The notes under the pieces were generated by a model, which saw only the letters and a list, made by a program, of their open reading frames with translations, did no database searches and was not told the origin of the DNA. Both the position numbers and the translations under genes were made by a program. A DNA stretch of 64,000 bases from Phycisphaerales bacterium (GTDB taxonomy: Bacteria > Planctomycetota > Phycisphaerae > Phycisphaerales > UBA1924): the NCBI GenBank assembly GCA_029260455.1, contig JAJDDF010000011.1:315130-379129 (forward strand), read 5' to 3'. Positions 8,753 through 17,934 of this stretch are shown here, in pieces (position 1 is the first letter of the stretch; each line of letters starts with the position of its first letter).

Positions 8753-9529
8753 ATGCTGCTTACCCTTGCGGTCAGTGCGCTGCGCGACCAGACCAGTTCT
8801 GCTGGTAAGGACACGCTGAAACCCGACGATATCCCTGCCTACGTATCGCATGAATTCGATCTCCGGGGACTGCATGTTCATACCGAACTCCTCGCCGGGT
8901 GGCAGCTCAGGGATATTGATCGCTTCCGGGATCGTTGCGACAAAGCGGCCTGCCCATGTCTTGTCATCATCGAAAAAACACCCCTGAAACTTGCTGATCA
9001 GGATGGCATGGTTGCCGATGCTGCTGCCGATCGAGTTTCAAAGATTCTGAGAGTTGCCCATCGCCTCGGGTGCTCAAGTGCTGCGATTCGGGTGGATGAT
9101 CCGGGCGATGAAGACGGCTTTGAGGTTGCCTGCGATCACCTCCGCGACATCGTCCGCCATGCCGAGCGCACGGAGATCAATTTGCTCATCGCCCCCAGCG
9201 GAGGGCTCACCACCACAGGCCAGGACTTGGCAGACCTCGTCCGTAAGGTTGGCGGTTTCCGGATCGGCTCCTTCCCAAGCTTTGCTGAAGCCCACGCCTC
9301 AGGCGACCCGGCAGAATATCTCCGCCTTGTCGCCCCCTATGCCTCTGCGATCTCCGCCTCCGGTGAACTCGATCCGCCAGCCATCTCACAATGTGTGGAA
9401 GCGATCAGTGCCGTCGGCTTCGATGGCACACTCGCGATTGAGCCCGCACCCGGCAAAGATGTTGAATCTCGAATCATCAGCGCCAAAGAAACTATTGAGG
9501 CAGCACTGCTGGAGGCGCAAGACGCATGA
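8753..9529 (+). CDS. TIM-barrel sugar isomerase/epimerase-like protein
   Basis: This 258-residue protein has the pattern of the xylose isomerase-like TIM-barrel superfamily (AP endonuclease 2 fold). It has alternating strand-helix units, an acidic strand end 'AIRVDDPGDEDG', 'INLLIAPSGG' and a C-terminal 'GFDGTLAIEPAPG'. The usual metal-binding His and Glu set is incomplete (for example 'LLIAPSGG' where many members have a Glu). A non-catalytic or altered enzyme is therefore possible. The ATG at 8753 follows GGGAG at good spacing; an open frame back to 8519 overlaps the leader and is rejected. It overlaps cmk by four bases (ATGA) and heads the operon. Confidence 0.72.
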   Translation: MLLTLAVSALRDQTSSAGKDTLKPDDIPAYVSHEFDLRGLHVHTELLAGWQLRDIDRFRDRCDKAACPCLVIIEKTPLKLADQDGMVADAAADRVSKILRVAHRLGCSSAAIRVDDPGDEDGFEVACDHLRDIVRHAERTEINLLIAPSGGLTTTGQDLADLVRKVGGFRIGSFPSFAEAHASGDPAEYLRLVAPYASAISASGELDPPAISQCVEAISAVGFDGTLAIEPAPGKDVESRIISAKETIEAALLEAQDA

Positions 9530-10269
9530 TGACACGCACCGCACGACGCAATCCTGCGGCGGCCCGCACCATCATCACCATTGATGGACCCGCGGGGACC
9601 GGCAAGAGTTCCGTCGGCAGAACCTTGGCCGTCCGTCTTGGCCTCGATTTTCTTGACACCGGTGCCATGTATCGCGCGGCGGCCCTGCTCGCCCTCGAAA
9701 ATAACAACTCCCTTGACGATGCTGATGGAATTGCCCAGCTCGTGCGCGAAGCGGATATTCGATTCAACTGGCACGAAGATCCGCCCACACTGCTCGCTGG
9801 TGATCGTGCCCTCACCTCGCGCCTGCGCGATGCTGATGTTGCCAAAGCTGTTTCGCCGGTCGCAGGCTTGGCGGCAGTGCGCCGTGAACTGGTCGCGCGC
9901 CAGCGCCGCATCGGCGAAGCTCATCCAAGGCTGGTATCTGAAGGTCGCGATCAGGGCTCTGTGGTCTTCCCCGATGCCTGCGTGAAGTTCTACCTCGATG
10001 CCTCGGCGTCCGTGCGTGCCTGCAGACGCGCCGAACAAATTGGCGAATTCGATCCCGCTGCCATTGCCTGCATTCAGACTGAGCTCGTCGAGCGCGATCG
10101 CCGCGATGAAACCCGCGCCGTCGGCCCCCTTCGCTGTCCGACCGATGCCGTCCGCGTTGATACTGACCAATATGATCAGCAGCAGGTTGTCGAGCACCTC
10201 GTCGAAGTTGCCTTTGATCGCGTGCCCGTATTGCGCGATGTCCTGCACCCCGTTGCAGCAGGCGCATGA
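9526..10269 (+). CDS. cmk: Cytidylate kinase
   Basis: It phosphorylates CMP and dCMP with ATP. The 247-residue protein has the P-loop 'GPAGTGKSSVGRTLA' near residue 20 and the substrate motif 'LDTGAMYRAAA'. The CMP-binding 'SEGRDQGSVVFPDA' is the usual R-D-x-G-x-x-V-F-P-x-A, and 'RCPTDAVRVDT' sits near the end as in family members. The start overlaps the previous stop, and the stop overlaps the plsC start, so translation of the three genes is coupled. The order cmk-plsC is common in bacteria. Confidence 0.96.
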   Translation: MMTRTARRNPAAARTIITIDGPAGTGKSSVGRTLAVRLGLDFLDTGAMYRAAALLALENNNSLDDADGIAQLVREADIRFNWHEDPPTLLAGDRALTSRLRDADVAKAVSPVAGLAAVRRELVARQRRIGEAHPRLVSEGRDQGSVVFPDACVKFYLDASASVRACRRAEQIGEFDPAAIACIQTELVERDRRDETRAVGPLRCPTDAVRVDTDQYDQQQVVEHLVEVAFDRVPVLRDVLHPVAAGA

Positions 10270-10997
10270 ACCGGCCCAGACGCGCCCGCACCGCGCCAGC
10301 GCGCCCGTCGCGCATTCGCAATTGGCGCACCAATCACCCCGGGTGCTCACTCGCCAGCGCCATCTTCTTCGATGCCTGCCGGGGCGTATTCCATCTGGTG
10401 TTCACAATCCTCTACCGCCACCGCCGCTTGGGTCTGCACCATATTCCCCGCACCGGCCCGTTGCTTATCGTCGCCAACCACCAGTCGCACTTCGATCCCA
10501 TCGCTGTTGGTCTGCTTGTTGCTCCGCGCGCCACGCACCCCATCGCGCGCATCGGCCTTTTCAAAATGCGCCTCTTCGCATGGGGCATCAGGTCACTCAA
10601 CGCTATTCCAATTCGTCTGGGCGAACCCGATACCGCCGCCATTCGTGAAGCCCTTGCGCGACTCAAGAGTGACGCACCCGTGCTCATCTTTCCTGAGGGC
10701 TCGCGCACCTTTGATGGCGCTGTGCAGCCATTTCAGCGCGGGACGTTATTGCTCTTGCGCCGGGCGAAGTGTTCGGTGCTGCCGGTGGCGATTGAAGGCG
10801 CTTTCGACGCCTGGCCCCGCACGCGGAAGTACCCACGGCTGTTTGGACATCAGATTGCGATTGCAGCAGGGCCGGCCATTCCCGCTGATGAACTGCTGTC
10901 GCTTTCTTCTGATGATGCACTCAAGCGGCTGTACGAGGAAGTTGAATCGTTGCGGCAGGATTGCCGGTCGCGGTTGGATGGGGCGAAGAAGTTGTGA
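10266..10997 (+). CDS. plsC: 1-acyl-sn-glycerol-3-phosphate acyltransferase
   Basis: It adds the second acyl chain to make phosphatidate at the inner membrane. The catalytic HX4D box is 'NHQSHFDP', and the glycerophosphate-binding motif 'FPEGSRT' lies about 70 residues downstream. Both spacings are normal for the PlsC family. The first 25 or so residues are Arg/Pro-rich and atypical, so an internal start is possible, although the ATG at 10266 overlaps the cmk stop in the coupled fashion seen upstream. Two A-type palindromes follow the stop. Confidence 0.92.
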   Translation: MNRPRRARTAPARPSRIRNWRTNHPGCSLASAIFFDACRGVFHLVFTILYRHRRLGLHHIPRTGPLLIVANHQSHFDPIAVGLLVAPRATHPIARIGLFKMRLFAWGIRSLNAIPIRLGEPDTAAIREALARLKSDAPVLIFPEGSRTFDGAVQPFQRGTLLLLRRAKCSVLPVAIEGAFDAWPRTRKYPRLFGHQIAIAAGPAIPADELLSLSSDDALKRLYEEVESLRQDCRSRLDGAKKL

Positions 10998-11006
10998 TGT
11001 GTGTGC

Positions 11007-11076
11007 CATGGTCACCGTGGGTGCCCATGTTCGTGAGGCCATGACGACTCCATCGTGGTCGCCCACGGCGACCACG
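11007..11076. repeat. Two adjacent type A palindromes, copies 2 and 3
   Basis: The first hairpin is CATGGTCACC-GTG-GGTGCCCATG (11007-11029, one mismatch). The second is CGTGGTCGCC-CAC-GGCGACCACG (11054-11076, perfect). They sit between the convergent ends of plsC and ileS and could act as a two-way terminator or barrier. Confidence 0.75.
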
Positions 11077-11099
11077 GCACGCGGGGAGAGCAGGATCAT

Positions 11100-14000
11100 C
11101 TAGGTGCCCACGGCCTCCGCATCGCGATTACTCAACATCCCGCCATCACTGCGCTCGCGCACCGTGCCGTCACGCTTCCAGCTGCGCTCACACCGGGGCT
11201 GATCCCGCAGATCAACCACCTCAAAGCCATCTCGTTTCGCAAGCGTCACACTGCTCACGCCGAGCACATCCGCAAAGTCCACCGCGTCAAAGTTCGCCAG
11301 TTCGCCAGCGGCATCAGGCCACACCACACTCGCATCAAGTGGATTGTCAAGGTCCCCCTCGGTGCGCACGCGTTCAAGTTCCAGAAGCGCCGCATCGCGC
11401 TGCGTCATCACCTTGGGCCACATCGCATCCGCCTGTACACCCATGTGTTCCGGGAAGCGCGTTTCATGCACACTCCGCGCATCATCCTTGGCAACTCGAT
11501 GCAGCGCACGCCATGCCTCATCCGCAGTGTGCGGCATGATCGGCGCGAGCAAGCGACTGAGGCCATCGGTCAAATCCCAGAGCGCGGTTTGCGTGCGCCG
11601 GCGGCGCGGCGAATCAACCTTGTCGCAGTAGAGGCGGTCTTTGACGGCGGCGAGATAGATCGAACTGAGTGTGTCATTGCAAAACTGATACAGCAGATTC
11701 GTCGCCCTCTGGAAGTGATACCCCGCATAGGACTCACGCACCTGCCTATTCAGTGCATCAAACTCACTCAGCACCCACGCATCAATCGACGTTGCACCAA
11801 AATCCTCCAGCGCCACGCATTGCCCATCAGTGCATGTTTCGCTGCACGCCTTGAAATCATCCAGATTGCTCAGCAGAAACCGAAGCGTGTTGCGCACCTT
11901 GCGATACGCCTCGCCCGCAGTCTGGAAAAATGCCAGGTCCGCCTTGATGTCATTGTCATAGCTGATCGAGCCGATCCACCATCGGCATACATCTGCACCA
12001 AAAGTTTTTACAAGCTCATCAACATCCAGAGCATTCCCCTGGCTCTTACTCATCTTCTTGCCGTCTTTATCCACAATGAAACCATGCGTAAGCACGCTCT
12101 TGAAGGGCGGCACGCCCATCACCCCAAGCCCCGGCAGCAAGCTGAGTTGGAACCACCCGCGATGTTGATCACTGCCTTCGAGATACAAATTAACCGGGAA
12201 ATCTCGCCCTTCCGAACGCTCGCGCATCACCGCGTTCCAGCTTGACCCACTCTCGAACCACACGTCGAAGATGTCCTGGCTCTTGGTGAGTGAGTTGAGA
12301 TCAATGTTGTCCGGGTTGTCCCAGTGCTGGAGAAGCGTTTGTGCATCTTCGGTGAACCAGGCGTCGGAGCCCTTCTCGCGGAAGCGCTTTGCGATCGCAT
12401 GTACCGTCGCTTCAGTGAGCAGAGGTTCACCATCCGCCGTGTAAAACGCCGGGATCGGCAAACCCCAAGACCGCTGGCGCGAAATGCACCAGTCGGGGCG
12501 GCTCTCAAGCATCCCCCGCATCCGGTTGCGCCCCCATTCAGGCACAAAGTTCACGCTATCTTCGGTCGCCCGCATCGCCATATCGCGTAAACTCTTCTTG
12601 TCGCGCTTCGTCGGCTCATCCACCGCAATAAACCACTGCTCCGTCGCCCGGAAGATCACAGGCGTCCTGCTCCGCCAATCGTGGGGATAGCTGTGCGTAA
12701 ATCGATGGTCATAGAAGAGGTGGCCACTCTCGCGCATGACCTTGACGATTTCTTCGTTGGCTTTCCAGATGTCTTTGCCGCGCAACCACTCGGGCACACT
12801 CGCGTCATACGTCCCATTCTCAAGCACCGGGCAATAAATCGGCAGCTTCTCGCGCAGCCCCGTGTGGTAGTCATCCGCCCCATGCCCAGGCGCTGTATGC
12901 ACCAAACCCGTGCCATCTTCAAGGCGCACATAGTCTGCTGCAAGAATGCGATAGCTCCCCATCGGGTCCGCGTGGCGCATCGCAGCATCCGGCGCGTGAC
13001 GAAAGTCAGGCCCGGGCGTTCCGCCCTGATCTTCAATGAAAGGATGCCTGTAGCGCAGCCCAAGCAGCTTCTCGCCCGTCGTCGTTGCAAGGATGGTCAC
13101 ATCACTCGCTTTGGCCATCTGCGTGACCTTTTCGACGAGCTGCGTTGCAAGCACCGTGATATTGCCATCCACGCGCACGAGTGCATATTCAAACCGCGGA
13201 TGCACCGCAATCGCAAGATTCGCTGGCAATGTCCAAGGCGTCGTCGTCCAGATCATAAAACTCGGGCGCTGTCCCGGCCGTGCGCTGTCAGCATCGTCGT
13301 CCGCATCCGCATCATGCGCCGGCAACCCAAAAGCGTCGTACACCGCATCCGCATCCAGCGCCTCGAAATCCACATACACCGAGATGTCTTCGCGATCCTC
13401 ATATTCCAGTTCCGCATCCGCGAGCGCTGTTTCATTGGCGATCGACCAGTGCACCGCCTTGAGCTGCCGATACACCAACCCCTGCTCGACCAATCCTGCA
13501 AAGACTTCGATCACGGCACCTTCGTACGCCGGGTGCATCGTCAGGTATGGATTGTCATAGTCCGCAAGCGTGAGCAGGCGCTTCATTTGCCCGGTCTGGT
13601 GCTTGTGGAACTTGGCGGCGTACTTCTGGCACTCGCGCCGAATCGCCATTCGCCGCGTGTCATCCTCAAGTGATGCCATCTTCTGTAGCTTGCCCGCGGT
13701 TTTCAGTTCCTGCATCACCTTGTGTTCGATCGGCAGGCCGTGACAATCCCATCCCGGCACATACGTTGTCTGCTTGCCCTCCATCAGTGCACACCGGAAC
13801 ACAAAATCTTTGAGCGTTTTGTTGAGCAGGTGACCCAGATGAATCGAGCCATTGGCATAGGGCGGCCCATCGTGAAAGATGAACGCCTCCGTCCGCGCAG
13901 CATCCCCGGTGATCTGCGTGTATTGCCCGGCGCGGTCCCAGCGCTTGAGGCTCGCCGGCTCATTCTGCACAAGGTTTGCCTTCATCGGGAAGCTCGTCTT

Positions 14001-14108
14001 GGGCAAATTGAGGGTTGCGCGATACCGCGACTTGCCTTCCTTTGCGCCTCCGTCTTTGGTCGAACTCGCCGATCCCTTGTCGCCTTGTTGTGCTGCTGCC
14101 TGACTCAT
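11100..14108 (-). CDS. ileS: Isoleucyl-tRNA synthetase
   Basis: This class I synthetase charges tRNA-Ile and edits valine. The HIGH motif is HLGH at residues 90-93 and the KMSKS motif lies near residue 685 ('KKMSKSQGN'). The editing domain carries 'IWTTTPWTLPANLA'. An insertion of about 30 residues, rich in Asp and Ala ('HDADADDDAD'), lies at the entry to the editing domain and is unusual. I start at the ATG at 14108 because AAGGTGGAG precedes it. ATG 14120 and GTG 14147 are in frame but lack a ribosome site. The product is 1002 residues. Confidence 0.96.
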   Translation of the reverse strand: MSQAAAQQGDKGSASSTKDGGAKEGKSRYRATLNLPKTSFPMKANLVQNEPASLKRWDRAGQYTQITGDAARTEAFIFHDGPPYANGSIHLGHLLNKTLKDFVFRCALMEGKQTTYVPGWDCHGLPIEHKVMQELKTAGKLQKMASLEDDTRRMAIRRECQKYAAKFHKHQTGQMKRLLTLADYDNPYLTMHPAYEGAVIEVFAGLVEQGLVYRQLKAVHWSIANETALADAELEYEDREDISVYVDFEALDADAVYDAFGLPAHDADADDDADSARPGQRPSFMIWTTTPWTLPANLAIAVHPRFEYALVRVDGNITVLATQLVEKVTQMAKASDVTILATTTGEKLLGLRYRHPFIEDQGGTPGPDFRHAPDAAMRHADPMGSYRILAADYVRLEDGTGLVHTAPGHGADDYHTGLREKLPIYCPVLENGTYDASVPEWLRGKDIWKANEEIVKVMRESGHLFYDHRFTHSYPHDWRSRTPVIFRATEQWFIAVDEPTKRDKKSLRDMAMRATEDSVNFVPEWGRNRMRGMLESRPDWCISRQRSWGLPIPAFYTADGEPLLTEATVHAIAKRFREKGSDAWFTEDAQTLLQHWDNPDNIDLNSLTKSQDIFDVWFESGSSWNAVMRERSEGRDFPVNLYLEGSDQHRGWFQLSLLPGLGVMGVPPFKSVLTHGFIVDKDGKKMSKSQGNALDVDELVKTFGADVCRWWIGSISYDNDIKADLAFFQTAGEAYRKVRNTLRFLLSNLDDFKACSETCTDGQCVALEDFGATSIDAWVLSEFDALNRQVRESYAGYHFQRATNLLYQFCNDTLSSIYLAAVKDRLYCDKVDSPRRRRTQTALWDLTDGLSRLLAPIMPHTADEAWRALHRVAKDDARSVHETRFPEHMGVQADAMWPKVMTQRDAALLELERVRTEGDLDNPLDASVVWPDAAGELANFDAVDFADVLGVSSVTLAKRDGFEVVDLRDQPRCERSWKRDGTVRERSDGGMLSNRDAEAVGT

Positions 14109-14210
14109 CTCCACCTTCATCGACTTTTCGCCGCGCTGTCTGGCCACGTCATTTCATCCGCTTGGGCCGCAATCCTACATGCCTTTGTCTCATGGGCCCC
14201 AAAAACACAA

Positions 14211-14231
14211 CCGGCCCCACTCGGGGGCCGG
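14211..14231 (-). terminator. Intrinsic terminator after the DUF2617-like gene
   Basis: A perfect 8-bp stem (CCGGCCCC/GGGGCCGG) with loop ACTCG. On the minus strand it is followed by TTGTGTTTTTGG. It lies 37 bases after the stop at 14268 and before ileS, so the two genes are probably separate units. Confidence 0.7.
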
Positions 14232-14267
14232 CCACACATGATTTCTTATTGTGCCGAACAGCCCGCG

Positions 14268-14816
14268 TTATGGTGTTGTGTGCTCGAAAATGGCCTGCGT
14301 CCGAAGCACAATACCGCCCTGTGCAATCAAGTGATAGGTTTGGGCATGCACTTCTCGCCGAAAACGCTGGACATCCAGAATCGAGGCGCACCGTCCGCCA
14401 TCTTCATCTTGCCACGCGTGCGTGATCGCGCTGGTTTCCTCAGCGAATTCGGTCAACTCATTGTAGGTGTCGCGATACAGGCTTTCGGGCAACTGTTCGG
14501 TCTGCACCGTCGACACGTATTTCAAGTGGTCACCGAATGATTCCTCGTGGTCCCGTTCGCCCGCGCAAGGCAATTCGATCACCAGCCCCCGCTCAGGGAA
14601 TGTCGACTCATCGGCGGTGATCAACTCCGTGGCACACGCATCTTCATGCACAAAACGCATCAGATGCGCTCCGGGCATGATCCATCCTTCGAACTGGTAA
14701 TCCCCGTATGCAATCGTCGTGCGATTCTTGATCGGGAACAACTCCGGATGCAGTGCACGCTTGTACACCAGCAACCGGTACGCTTGCAGTGAAATCGTCT
14801 TCGTGGCCGAGTTCAT
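14268..14816 (-). CDS. DUF2617-like conserved protein
   Basis: This 182-residue soluble protein is of unknown function. It shows the features I associate with DUF2617 proteins of planctomycetes and actinobacteria: 'YKRALHPELFPI' near the N-terminus, 'QFEGWIMPGAH' in the middle and 'REVHAQTYHLI' with 'VLRTQAIFE' near the end. The ATG at 14816 is preceded by AGGAAG; the frame runs on to 14918 but without a better start. It is probably a single-gene unit, ended by the hairpin at 14211-14231. The family call is from memory of the pattern and has not been searched. Confidence 0.72.
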   Translation of the reverse strand: MNSATKTISLQAYRLLVYKRALHPELFPIKNRTTIAYGDYQFEGWIMPGAHLMRFVHEDACATELITADESTFPERGLVIELPCAGERDHEESFGDHLKYVSTVQTEQLPESLYRDTYNELTEFAEETSAITHAWQDEDGGRCASILDVQRFRREVHAQTYHLIAQGGIVLRTQAIFEHTTP

Positions 14817-15086
14817 TTGTCTTCCTGACACTTTTCCTGACAAGGTATTCGCTCCTGTGCGCCGGTCCCGTGTATACCGACGCGAAGCCCAGTGTAGACC
14901 TCCAAAGCGTAAACTCAAGCACGACTTTCAAAATCAGGTATTCAATTCACCTTCGCCCAAATAAGGCACAAAAACGCGGGGGGCAGTGCGTTTTCGCCAT
15001 ACCCCCAGTTTTCTTTCTTTGTTCTGCTTCAATTTGCACCTTGGAACTTCTCCCCCCCGCCTGAGGCATCTGCCGACACAGGTATT

Positions 15087-17060
15087 ATGTCGGACCTTGA
15101 CGCCCAGCTTTGCCTTCTGCGCCGCCTGCCCCGGACGGAACTCCTTGCCACGCTTGCCGTTGCCATTCGTGCCTCGGATGACACCGAGCGCACTATTTTC
15201 CTCGCCACTTTGTTGGAGAAGTGCGAGGTAGGGAATTCCCGTGCCGCCGCTTTTGCTCGCCGCCAACTCCTCACCACCTGGCCAGCACTGACCCCTCCCC
15301 AACAGAAATCCGCCCTTTTTGCCATGGGCTCGAGTCTTCCAGCCATTCTCGCTGCGGAACTCACAGATGCTGATGGGGCTGCTGGTCAGGCTTTGCGTGC
15401 ATGGACAGATATCATTGTCAACAAAGAACTTACGGATGCAATTGGCCCTGTCGTCCACCGCGGGCTTGCCCATCCCGCCGCCTTGCTCGATCTGGTCGAG
15501 GCCGCAGCAACCCACGCCACCGCCGAGTCGACAGACCTGGCGCTCGCCGCCCGGGCTACAATTTCGATGCTCGCCGCCCACTACCCCTCCCGTCAATCGC
15601 TCGGCCTCGATCCCCACGCCGAGCTCCTCAATCAGAGTGTGGACACCACGCTTGCCCATCTTGCTCAGACCTACGATGACCACCGCGACGATGCTGTCAT
15701 CGCTGCCACGATCCTCAAAAGTGCATCGCCCGGCCCCGCGATTCGGGGATGGTTCTCGCGTCGGGACGATGTTGGGCACATGGCACTTCGGCGGGTTGCC
15801 AAGACCCTCAGGCCAGCAATGGCTGCGGAACTGGCCACCGCGTGGCTTGGTCGACCTGCCCTTGCCGGTCTTGCCGATCGATTCCTGACCTCCCAAGGCT
15901 CTGTCCCGGTCTGGACCGCAGCCTTGGCCCAGTGGCCCCTTCTAATGGTGCCCAGCCGTTGGGCGCGAGTTGGCAAGCTGCGCAAACTCGGCGAGGGGAT
16001 GCTCAACCCCGGCAACTGGCCGGACCTCCCAGAATCGGCGCGGCGGGGCACCATCGCATGGACCGCAACAGCCCATCTCCGTGAGCACGATCGGCGTGTG
16101 CGGCTGTGCTGGCATCTTGGTGATCCTTCGCCGCGCGTGCGGCATGCCGCGGTGCGCACACTAGCAGCGCGCCCTGCGAGTGCGGAACTCGATGTGGCGC
16201 TCGCCGATTTTGCACACGATGCTGATGCCCGTGTCGCAGAGGCTGCTATCTCTGCCCTAGGGCGGGCAAGGGGAGTCGGACGCCGACGTGCATTGAACAC
16301 TCACATCGTCACCGCACGTCGATCAATCCACGGGCGGGTGCGTGCGCGAGCCAGACAACTTCACCCGGTTTTTGATCCCTTTGCTTGGCCGTCGACGCGC
16401 GCCGCGCGCTGGCAGGCACCCGTTGCTGCGCAGGCGATGCTGGCGCGCGAGCCCGAGGTGATCATCGAAGAACTTCGTGCCCGTCTGATCGATGCCGGGG
16501 CTGATGGGCGGCGCGGGGGCCTGTGGCTCGTTCAACGGCTTGGCCTTATTGATGACATGCTCGAAGAGCTTATTGCTGTCGCGCTCGGGGTGTCTGGCCA
16601 TGTCTCCGCCCCGGAGCGTGCCAAGGCGATGCTCCTACTTGGGCGCGTCAGTGAGCAGCACATCGATCGCGCTATGGCAACACTTGCACACGGTGTATCT
16701 GATCAAGACGGTCGCATTCGCGCTGATGCAGTAGAGGCTGTGGGACAGCTTCGCGGTGTTGATGCGGCACTCGATGGGTTTATGAATGATGATGTGCCGC
16801 GCGTGCGCGGGAATGCCCTGCGGCATGGCGTCATCCATGGACGTGCGCCAGCGGTACTGAGTGAACTTTCTTCGATGTTGCGAGACTCTCGCATGCCGCA
16901 CAGGCGTACCGGGCTCTGGGTCGTTGAACGCGCCCGCCCAATGGAGCTGGCCGGGGTGATCGCAGAACTTGCACAGCGTGAGCCCGAGCCGATTTTGCGT
17001 GCTCGATCGGTTCGCTGTGCGCGCCGGTTGCTCACTTCTCTTGAACGGGTCGCCGCATGA
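15087..17060 (+). CDS. HEAT-repeat protein
   Basis: The 657-residue, almost entirely helical protein contains repeated pairs of helices rich in Ala, Leu and Arg. The clearest repeat units are 'DPSPRVRHAAVRTLAARP', 'DADARVAEAAISALGRA' and 'DGRIRADAVEAVGQLRG', typical HEAT (PBS lyase-like) consensus. There is no signal peptide or TM segment. Such scaffolds bind other proteins. It is the first gene of a run ending with aroK, and its stop overlaps the next start (ATGA). Nothing in the sequence tells the partner. Confidence 0.85.
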   Translation: MSDLDAQLCLLRRLPRTELLATLAVAIRASDDTERTIFLATLLEKCEVGNSRAAAFARRQLLTTWPALTPPQQKSALFAMGSSLPAILAAELTDADGAAGQALRAWTDIIVNKELTDAIGPVVHRGLAHPAALLDLVEAAATHATAESTDLALAARATISMLAAHYPSRQSLGLDPHAELLNQSVDTTLAHLAQTYDDHRDDAVIAATILKSASPGPAIRGWFSRRDDVGHMALRRVAKTLRPAMAAELATAWLGRPALAGLADRFLTSQGSVPVWTAALAQWPLLMVPSRWARVGKLRKLGEGMLNPGNWPDLPESARRGTIAWTATAHLREHDRRVRLCWHLGDPSPRVRHAAVRTLAARPASAELDVALADFAHDADARVAEAAISALGRARGVGRRRALNTHIVTARRSIHGRVRARARQLHPVFDPFAWPSTRAARWQAPVAAQAMLAREPEVIIEELRARLIDAGADGRRGGLWLVQRLGLIDDMLEELIAVALGVSGHVSAPERAKAMLLLGRVSEQHIDRAMATLAHGVSDQDGRIRADAVEAVGQLRGVDAALDGFMNDDVPRVRGNALRHGVIHGRAPAVLSELSSMLRDSRMPHRRTGLWVVERARPMELAGVIAELAQREPEPILRARSVRCARRLLTSLERVAA

Positions 17061-17524
17061 AAAGCGCACACACGGGGCCCGTGAGTCCAACACTTATTCT
17101 TGACCCGGTTGCGCCGTCGAGCGCACCACCGCCGGCGCACTTTGAAATGTCCGGGAGCATCCTGATGGCAACGGTGTTCATTGTGGCAGCGGTGGTGGGG
17201 TGGTTCATCGCTCGCAAGCGCGGCGTGCGCTTGCCGACAGTGTCACTTCCAAAATGGCACACGCCGCCCGAGTCGGAATTGTGCGATCGCGCCTTCGGGC
17301 GACTTTCGAGGCATCTTGGTTTGGGTGGGCGCGATCAGAAGCTGGTCCGCCGGATGGCAGAGGGCATCGGGCAAGCCCCCGTGGCGCTGCTGATCAGCCC
17401 CACCGCGCTCGAACAAGGGGCAGCCGCGCTCAAGCGGACGTGGCAGCAGGCCGAGCAATACCCAGAGCGAGAAATCGCAACTTTGGCAGCCCTGGAGCAG
17501 AAGCTCCATGCCTTGCCGGGGTAA
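17057..17524 (+). CDS. Small single-TM protein
   Basis: This 155-residue protein overlaps the HEAT gene stop. Its N-terminal 30 residues are rich in Pro and Ala and are followed by one TM helix near residues 32-50 ('ILMATVFIVAAVVGWFIA'). A basic stretch and a helical cytoplasmic domain come next. By the positive-inside rule the C-terminal part lies in the cytoplasm. I recognise no family. Coupling to the HEAT gene suggests that it could anchor that protein to the membrane, which is inference. Confidence 0.75.
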   Translation: MKSAHTGPVSPTLILDPVAPSSAPPPAHFEMSGSILMATVFIVAAVVGWFIARKRGVRLPTVSLPKWHTPPESELCDRAFGRLSRHLGLGGRDQKLVRRMAEGIGQAPVALLISPTALEQGAAALKRTWQQAEQYPEREIATLAALEQKLHALPG

Positions 17525-17540
17525 GAAAGGGCAAGTCGAC

Positions 17541-17927
17541 ATGCTGCAACAGAAGAATGAAGCTCGTATCTCAGCCGCCGCGCGTCTTCCGGTTTCAAAT
17601 CGCGATCGCAGGGCAACACGCCGAATGCCCATCAACCGTGAACTCGAGATGACTGTGATCACTGAGGATTCGACGCCCGCGCATCGCGTGAGGGTGCGCG
17701 CCTTGGATATTTCTCGCACAGGCATGGGCGTGGTCACGCGCGTGGCGCTGCGCCCCGGCATTCGCGCAGTATTGCCCTTGGCACGGCAAGATGGGCGACG
17801 AGCCCTCGTGGGCGTCGAAGTGATGCATGCGACTGCTGCAGGTGATGGCATCGATGCGCAGGGATGCGCTGCGGGGCTTCGGTTCTTCAAGCTGTCCGAG
17901 GCGGTTGCCCGCCGATCACGACTATGA
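17541..17927 (+). CDS. PilZ-like domain protein
   Basis: The 128-residue protein carries 'RDRRATRRMP' near residue 23 and 'ALDISRTGMGV' near residue 57. This matches the PilZ pattern RxxxR plus D/N-x-S-x-x-G that binds cyclic di-GMP. The rest fits a short beta-barrel. The spacing between the two motifs is normal. The ATG at 17541 is preferred; the frame is open to 17508 but overlaps the previous gene. A second PilZ gene lies 0.6 kb away on the other strand. No GGDEF or EAL gene lies in the window. Confidence 0.75.
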   Translation: MLQQKNEARISAAARLPVSNRDRRATRRMPINRELEMTVITEDSTPAHRVRVRALDISRTGMGVVTRVALRPGIRAVLPLARQDGRRALVGVEVMHATAAGDGIDAQGCAAGLRFFKLSEAVARRSRL

Positions 17928-17934
17928 TGCACGC

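Noticed and set aside
11055-13673. Long plus-strand open frames opposite ileS
   Set aside because: The ileS protein has HLGH and KMSKS motifs throughout; the opposite frames have no recognisable domains and are Arg/His-rich.
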